A DNA stretch of 64,000 nt from Ochrobactrum sp. RH2CCR150. GTDB lineage: Bacteria; Pseudomonadota; Alphaproteobacteria; Rhizobiales; Rhizobiaceae. Location of the stretch: contig JACGXE010000001.1 in the NCBI GenBank assembly GCA_014138095.1, positions 558,001 to 622,000 of the forward strand. The letters run 5' to 3'. The position numbers and the translations under genes are program-made. Below, piece after piece: positions 60,324-64,000 of the stretch. Within the stretch, counting starts at the first letter, position 1; each line of letters begins with the position of its first letter. The notes beneath the pieces are model-generated. The model ran no database searches and was not told where the DNA came from. It saw only the letters and a program-made list of their open reading frames with translations.

Positions 60324-61395
60324 GGCTTTCGATCCAAAGCAGCTGCGTCAGTGGTGGGCCAAGCCCTCCAAGCCGAAGCCCATTGTGATCTTTGGCGCGG
60401 GCAGCATTGTCGGCGACGCGCATCTGCCCGCCTACAAGAAGGGCGGCTTTCCGGTTGCAGGTATTTTCGATCCCAATCTGGACAAGGCTAAAGAGCTTGC
60501 CGATCAATGGGGCATCAAGGCTTTTGCCAGTGCTGAGGAAGCTCTTGCCGTCGAAGGTGCGATTTTCGATCTGGCCACGCCGCCATCAGCCCATGCAGCG
60601 ATCCTGTCGCAATTGCCGAAAGGTGCGGCTGTTCTGATCCAGAAGCCGATGGGCAGCGACCTTGCAGCAGCAACAGAGATCCTGAAGGTCTGCCGCGCGC
60701 GCAATCTGAAAGCGGCGGTGAATTTCCAGCTGCGTTTCGCGCCGATGATGCTCGCTCTTTACGACGCCGTCGATAAGGGTCTGCTTGGCGAAGTGGTGGA
60801 TTTCGACGCATGGCTGGCGCTTGCCACGCCATGGGGTCTGTGGCCGTTCCTGAAAGGTCTGCCGCGCATCGAGATCGCCATGCATTCGATCCATTATCTG
60901 GATTTCATCCGCGGTCTGCTCGGCAATCCGCTCGGTGTTCACGCCAAGACCATTGGCCATCCGAACCATGAAGTTGCCCAGACCCGCACCGCCGCAATCC
61001 TCGATTATGGCGACCGTGTCCGTTGTGCGCTTTCGGTCAATCATGACCATGATTTCGGCCGCAAGTTTCAGGCCTGCGAGTTCCGCATTTGTGGTACCGA
61101 GGGTGCGGCCTATGTGAAACTGGGCGTCAATCTCGACTATCCGCGCGGCGAGCCTGACGAACTCTGGATCAAGCCCAAGGGCGGTGATGACTGGGTTTCC
61201 GTGCCGCTCGAAGGTGCCTGGTTCCCGGACGCTTTCCTCAATCGTATGGCGCAGTTGCAGCGTTTCGCGACAGGCGAAGATGCTGAGCTTGTTGGTTCTG
61301 TCGAAGATGCCTGGCACACCATGGCGCTTGTCGAGGCCGCCTATCAGTCGAGCGCCGCGCCTGCCACGCCGCTTGCCGCAAAACCGGAGGTCTGA
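60316..61395 (+). CDS. Gfo/Idh/MocA-family oxidoreductase
   Basis: A 359-residue NAD(P)-dependent enzyme. The Rossmann motif Ile-Phe-Gly-Ala-Gly-Ser-Ile is near 24-30, the conserved Gln-Lys-Pro-Met-Gly of the family (usually Glu-Lys-Pro) is near 112-116, and His-Ser-Ile-His-Tyr-Leu-Asp near 194-200 provides the catalytic His. It overlaps the mutarotase gene by eight bases. In this operon it is the best candidate for the first sugar oxidation to a lactone, since the single SDR is needed later; this is inference. Confidence 0.87.
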   Translation: MTEAFDPKQLRQWWAKPSKPKPIVIFGAGSIVGDAHLPAYKKGGFPVAGIFDPNLDKAKELADQWGIKAFASAEEALAVEGAIFDLATPPSAHAAILSQLPKGAAVLIQKPMGSDLAAATEILKVCRARNLKAAVNFQLRFAPMMLALYDAVDKGLLGEVVDFDAWLALATPWGLWPFLKGLPRIEIAMHSIHYLDFIRGLLGNPLGVHAKTIGHPNHEVAQTRTAAILDYGDRVRCALSVNHDHDFGRKFQACEFRICGTEGAAYVKLGVNLDYPRGEPDELWIKPKGGDDWVSVPLEGAWFPDAFLNRMAQLQRFATGEDAELVGSVEDAWHTMALVEAAYQSSAAPATPLAAKPEV

Positions 61396-61397
61396 TC

Positions 61398-61844
61398 ATG
61401 GCCGAGCAGATAATCTACTACGAAGACTATGAAATGGACCATGTGCGCCTCACCACGGGCCGCACCATCACCGAAACCGATTTCGTGGTTCATGCCGGGC
61501 ATACGGGCGATTTCTTCCCGCATCATATGGATGCGGAATTTGCCAAGACCTTGCCGGGCGGCCAGCGCATTGCGCATGGCACCATGATTTTTGCCATCGG
61601 CGTCGGCCTTACGGCGACGCTGATCAACCCGGTTGCTTTTTCCTATGGTTATGATCGTCTGCGGTTTATTCGTCCGGTGCATATCGGCGATACGATCCGC
61701 ACACGCGTGACGATCAGCGCCAAGGAAGACGATCCCAAACGCGCCACTATGGGACGCGTGACGGAACGCTGCGAAGTGCTTAATCAGCGGGATGAAGTGG
61801 TGCTCGCTTGCGATCACATCCTGCTTGTCGAACGGAAGGCTTGA
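61398..61844 (+). CDS. MaoC-like hot-dog hydratase/dehydratase
   Basis: A 148-residue single hot-dog domain protein with the hydratase-2 pattern: [12 protein letters not shown] near 38-49 and Ile-Ala-His-Gly-Thr-Met-Ile near 59-65. Relatives hydrate enoyl-CoA, but some in sugar operons have unknown substrates. GGAGGT precedes the ATG, two bases after the oxidoreductase stop. It has no counterpart in the standard L-fucose oxidative pathway. Confidence 0.85.
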   Translation: MAEQIIYYEDYEMDHVRLTTGRTITETDFVVHAGHTGDFFPHHMDAEFAKTLPGGQRIAHGTMIFAIGVGLTATLINPVAFSYGYDRLRFIRPVHIGDTIRTRVTISAKEDDPKRATMGRVTERCEVLNQRDEVVLACDHILLVERKA

Positions 61845-61846
61845 AA

Positions 61847-62581
61847 ATGACGATACGCTTTGATGGAAAAACCGCGCTGATAACCGCCGCAGCTCAGGGG
61901 ATTGGCCGCGCCAGCGCGCTGGCTTTCGCGGAAGCGGGCGCCAAGGTCTATGCGACCGACATCAACACCGATGCGCTCAAGGAAATCGAAGGCGTCAACG
62001 GCATCATCACCCGCAAGCTCAACGTGCTTGACGAGGCTGAGGTGAACACGCTTGTAGCCGAGATCGGCCAGGTGGACATCCTGTTCAACTGTGCAGGCGT
62101 CGTCCATGGCGGCTCCATTCTTGAAATGAAGGATGAAGACCTCGACTTCGCCGTCAATCTCAACGTCAAGGCGATGATCCGCACCATCCGCGCCGTGCTG
62201 CCGGGCATGCTGGAACGCAAGGACGGCGCCATCGTCAACATGGCTTCCGTCGCATCGAGCGTGAAGGGCGTGCCGAACCGTTTCGCCTATGGTGTCACGA
62301 AGGCTGCCGTTATCGGTCTCACCAAGGCCGTCGCTGCCGATTATGTCGCCAAGGGCATCCGCTGCAACGCGATCTGCCCCGGCACGGTCGAAAGCCCATC
62401 CTTGCAGGACCGTCTGCGTTCGCAGGGCGATTATGAAGAACAGCGCGCGGCGTTTATCGCTCGTCAGCCGATTGGCCGCATCGGTCAGCCGGAAGAGATT
62501 GCCGATCTCGCCGTTTATCTCGCCGGTGCAACCTACACGACCGGTCAGGCTTACAATATCGATGGCGGCTGGACGATCTAA
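61847..62581 (+). CDS. SDR dehydrogenase, 2-keto-3-deoxy-L-fuconate dehydrogenase-like
   Basis: A 244-residue short-chain dehydrogenase. The cofactor turn Thr-Ala-Ala-Ala-Gln-Gly-Ile-Gly-Arg is near 12-20, Asn-Cys-Ala-Gly near 80-83, and catalytic Tyr-x3-Lys in Phe-Ala-Tyr-Gly-Val-Thr-Lys near 145-151. The Gln-Gly-Ile-Gly turn, the Asp-Ile-Asn after strand 2 (NAD preference) and Cys-Pro-Gly-Thr-Val-Glu-Ser-Pro-Ser match KDF dehydrogenases. The next gene encodes the FAH-family enzyme that would hydrolyse its diketo product. The start at 61847 removes a 13-residue extension that overlaps the MaoC gene. Confidence 0.88.
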   Translation: MTIRFDGKTALITAAAQGIGRASALAFAEAGAKVYATDINTDALKEIEGVNGIITRKLNVLDEAEVNTLVAEIGQVDILFNCAGVVHGGSILEMKDEDLDFAVNLNVKAMIRTIRAVLPGMLERKDGAIVNMASVASSVKGVPNRFAYGVTKAAVIGLTKAVAADYVAKGIRCNAICPGTVESPSLQDRLRSQGDYEEQRAAFIARQPIGRIGQPEEIADLAVYLAGATYTTGQAYNIDGGWTI

Positions 62582-62617
62582 GTCAGGCTGCGACTATCCC
62601 CCCAAAGGAGCAAAATC

Positions 62618-63463
62618 ATGAAATTTCTTCGTTACGGTGAAGCTGGTCAGGAAAAGCCGGGCATTCTCGATGCCGATGGTGCGATCCGCGATCTCTCCGC
62701 GCATGTAAGCGACCTTTCCGGTGCGGCTCTGGCCCCCGATGCGCTGGCCAAGCTTGGCGCCGTCGACGTCAACTCGCTGCCGAAGGTTGAAGGCAATCCG
62801 CGCCTTGGTCCTTGCGTTGCAGGCACCGGCAAGTTCATCTGCATCGGCCTCAACTATGCCGACCACGCCGCAGAATCCGGCATGGCTGTGCCACCTGAGC
62901 CGGTTATCTTCATGAAGGCCACTTCGGCTATCGTCGGCCCGAATGACGACGTCCTCATCCCGCGCGGCTCGGAAAAGACCGACTGGGAAGTTGAACTCGG
63001 TATCGTGATCGGCAAGACCGCGAAATACGTCTCGGAAGACGATGCGCTGGACTACGTTGCCGGTTACTGCACGCTGCATGACGTTTCCGAACGCGCTTTC
63101 CAGATCGAACGCGCTGGCCAGTGGACCAAGGGCAAGTCCTGCGACACGTTCGGCCCGACCGGCCCATGGCTGGTGACGAAAGACGAAGTCGCCGACCCGC
63201 AGAACCTGAAAATGTGGCTCACCCTCAATGGTGAAACCATGCAGGACGGTTCGACCAAGACCATGGTCTACGGCGTTCGCCATCTCGTTTCCTATCTCTC
63301 GCAGTTCATGTCCCTGCAGCCGGGCGACATCATCTCCACCGGCACGCCTCCCGGCGTCGGCATGGGCATGAAGCCGCCTCGCTATCTCAAGGCTGGCGAT
63401 GTCGTCGAACTCGGCATTGAAGGCCTTGGCACGCAGAAGCAGAACGTGCGCGCTGACATCTAG
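62618..63463 (+). CDS. FAH-family hydrolase, 2,4-diketo-3-deoxy-L-fuconate hydrolase-like
   Basis: A 281-residue fumarylacetoacetate-hydrolase-fold enzyme. It shows Cys-Ile-Gly-Leu-Asn-Tyr-Ala-Asp-His near 74-82, the metal ligands in Asp-Trp-Glu-Val-Glu-Leu-Gly (about 121-127) and Lys-Ser-Cys-Asp-Thr-Phe-Gly-Pro near 167-174. In the L-fucose route the family member cleaves the diketo acid to pyruvate and L-lactate. AAAGGAGC precedes the ATG. A Rhizobiales palindrome begins 12 bases after its stop. Confidence 0.9.
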   Translation: MKFLRYGEAGQEKPGILDADGAIRDLSAHVSDLSGAALAPDALAKLGAVDVNSLPKVEGNPRLGPCVAGTGKFICIGLNYADHAAESGMAVPPEPVIFMKATSAIVGPNDDVLIPRGSEKTDWEVELGIVIGKTAKYVSEDDALDYVAGYCTLHDVSERAFQIERAGQWTKGKSCDTFGPTGPWLVTKDEVADPQNLKMWLTLNGETMQDGSTKTMVYGVRHLVSYLSQFMSLQPGDIISTGTPPGVGMGMKPPRYLKAGDVVELGIEGLGTQKQNVRADI

Positions 63464-63475
63464 GCTTTTGTTTAT

Positions 63476-63514
63476 GCATGATCCCAAGACCGTTCCCATG
63501 TTTTGGGATCATGC
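63476..63514. repeat. Rhizobiales intergenic palindromic repeat, copy 2
   Basis: GCATGATCCCAA (63476-63487) and TTGGGATCATGC (63503-63514) are perfect inverted arms around GACCGTTCCCATGTT. The layout matches copy 1 at 26117-26165, with GATCCC in place of GTCTCCC. It lies inside the catabolic operon, 18 bases before the fuconate dehydratase start. Confidence 0.75.
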
Positions 63515-63532
63515 CCTGATCACGGATAAATC

Positions 63533-64000
63533 ATGACGAAAATCACTGACCTGCGCGTCTTCGATCTGCGTTTCCCGACTTCGCAAAGTCTGGACGGTTC
63601 GGATGCCATGAACCCGGACCCGGATTATTCGGCGGCTTATGTCATCCTCGATACGGATGATGCGTCGCTGAAGGGCCACGGCCTTACCTTCACCATCGGA
63701 CGCGGCAACGACATTTGCTGTCAGGCGATTCTCGCCATGCGTCATCTGGTTGTCGGCTCCTCGATGGATGATTTCCTCGCGGCACCCGGCAAGTTCTGGC
63801 GCTACCTGACCGGCGACAGCCAGCTGCGCTGGATCGGCCCGGACAAGGGCGCGATGCATCTCGCCACCGGCGCTGTCGTCAACGCTTTCTGGGACCTCGC
63901 TGCAAAGCAGGCGGGCAAGCCGGTATGGCGACTCGTGGCCGATATGTCGCCGGAAGAAATCGCCGATATCGTCGATTATCGCTATCTCACCGATGCGCTG
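63533..64000 (+). CDS. L-fuconate dehydratase (partial, cut by the window end)
   Basis: The first 156 residues of an enolase-superfamily enzyme. The N-terminus ([12 protein letters not shown], then [14 protein letters not shown]) and the segment [13 protein letters not shown] near 103-115 match L-fuconate dehydratases, which convert L-fuconate to 2-keto-3-deoxy-L-fuconate. The catalytic residues lie beyond the window. Its presence assigns the operon to the non-phosphorylative L-fucose-type pathway. Confidence 0.9.
   Translation, partial: MTKITDLRVFDLRFPTSQSLDGSDAMNPDPDYSAAYVILDTDDASLKGHGLTFTIGRGNDICCQAILAMRHLVVGSSMDDFLAAPGKFWRYLTGDSQLRWIGPDKGAMHLATGAVVNAFWDLAAKQAGKPVWRLVADMSPEEIADIVDYRYLTDAL

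Overview
The window looks like a chromosomal segment of a Brucellaceae member (Brucella or the Ochrobactrum branch, alpha-proteobacteria, Rhizobiales). The best clue is metH followed directly by a LuxR-type quorum regulator with the BabR/BlxR architecture and then cysD-cysNC-cysQ. Supporting clues are a BA14K-family envelope protein, Rhizobiales intergenic palindromes, a fused CysN-CysC and a complete heterotetrameric sarcosine oxidase operon. The genus is inferred from memory of gene order; no alignment was run. I see no insertion sequence, prophage or CRISPR array.

Layout. 1-9.7 kb: the tail of a membrane protein gene, a BA14K protein, metH behind a long operator-like palindrome, a BabR-like regulator, and the sulfate activation operon cysD-cysNC-cysQ. 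9.8-14.3 kb: tRNA-Pro(CGG), a Crp/Fnr regulator, a LuxR regulator with a degenerate receiver, then glpR and glpD with four phased TTTCG-type repeats between them. 14.4-20.3 kb: a strongly folded intergenic RNA candidate, an AcoR-like activator lacking the AAA+ domain, an aldehyde/alcohol dehydrogenase pair with its DUF779 companion, and a LacI regulator. 20.3-26.1 kb: an LTA-synthase-like phosphotransferase preceded by three Pho-box-like repeats, an ABC exporter preceded by what looks like a leader-peptide attenuator, and an alpha-ketoglutarate semialdehyde dehydrogenase. 26.2-32.4 kb: a TPP-riboswitch-controlled thiamine operon thiD-O-S-G-E-Y-tenA-thiX. 32.6-40.5 kb: a PAS-GGDEF-EAL protein, copA with a 19-bp-spacer MerR-type promoter, PQQ glucose dehydrogenase, and CueR. 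40.5-49.9 kb: a YehZYXW-type betaine ABC importer divergent from soxBDAG, which together could import betaines and oxidise sarcosine. 49.9-52.7 kb: a class III CoA-transferase translationally coupled to a solute-binding-fold protein without signal peptide, bracketed by two copies of a long palindromic repeat. 52.7-64 kb: a divergent catabolic regulon. IclR and a lactonase run leftward. A CUT1 sugar ABC importer and enzymes running rightward fit the non-phosphorylative L-fucose-type route: mutarotase, oxidoreductase, lactonase, fuconate dehydratase, SDR and FAH-family hydrolase. An extra mandelate-racemase-type enolase and a MaoC hydratase sit in the same operon.

The least explained items are the attenuator-like leader of the ABC exporter (24.26-24.48 kb), the cloverleaf-like RNA candidate at 14.42-14.61 kb, and the CoA-transferase/solute-binding-fold pair. 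The right end of the window cuts the L-fuconate dehydratase gene and the left end cuts a membrane protein gene.
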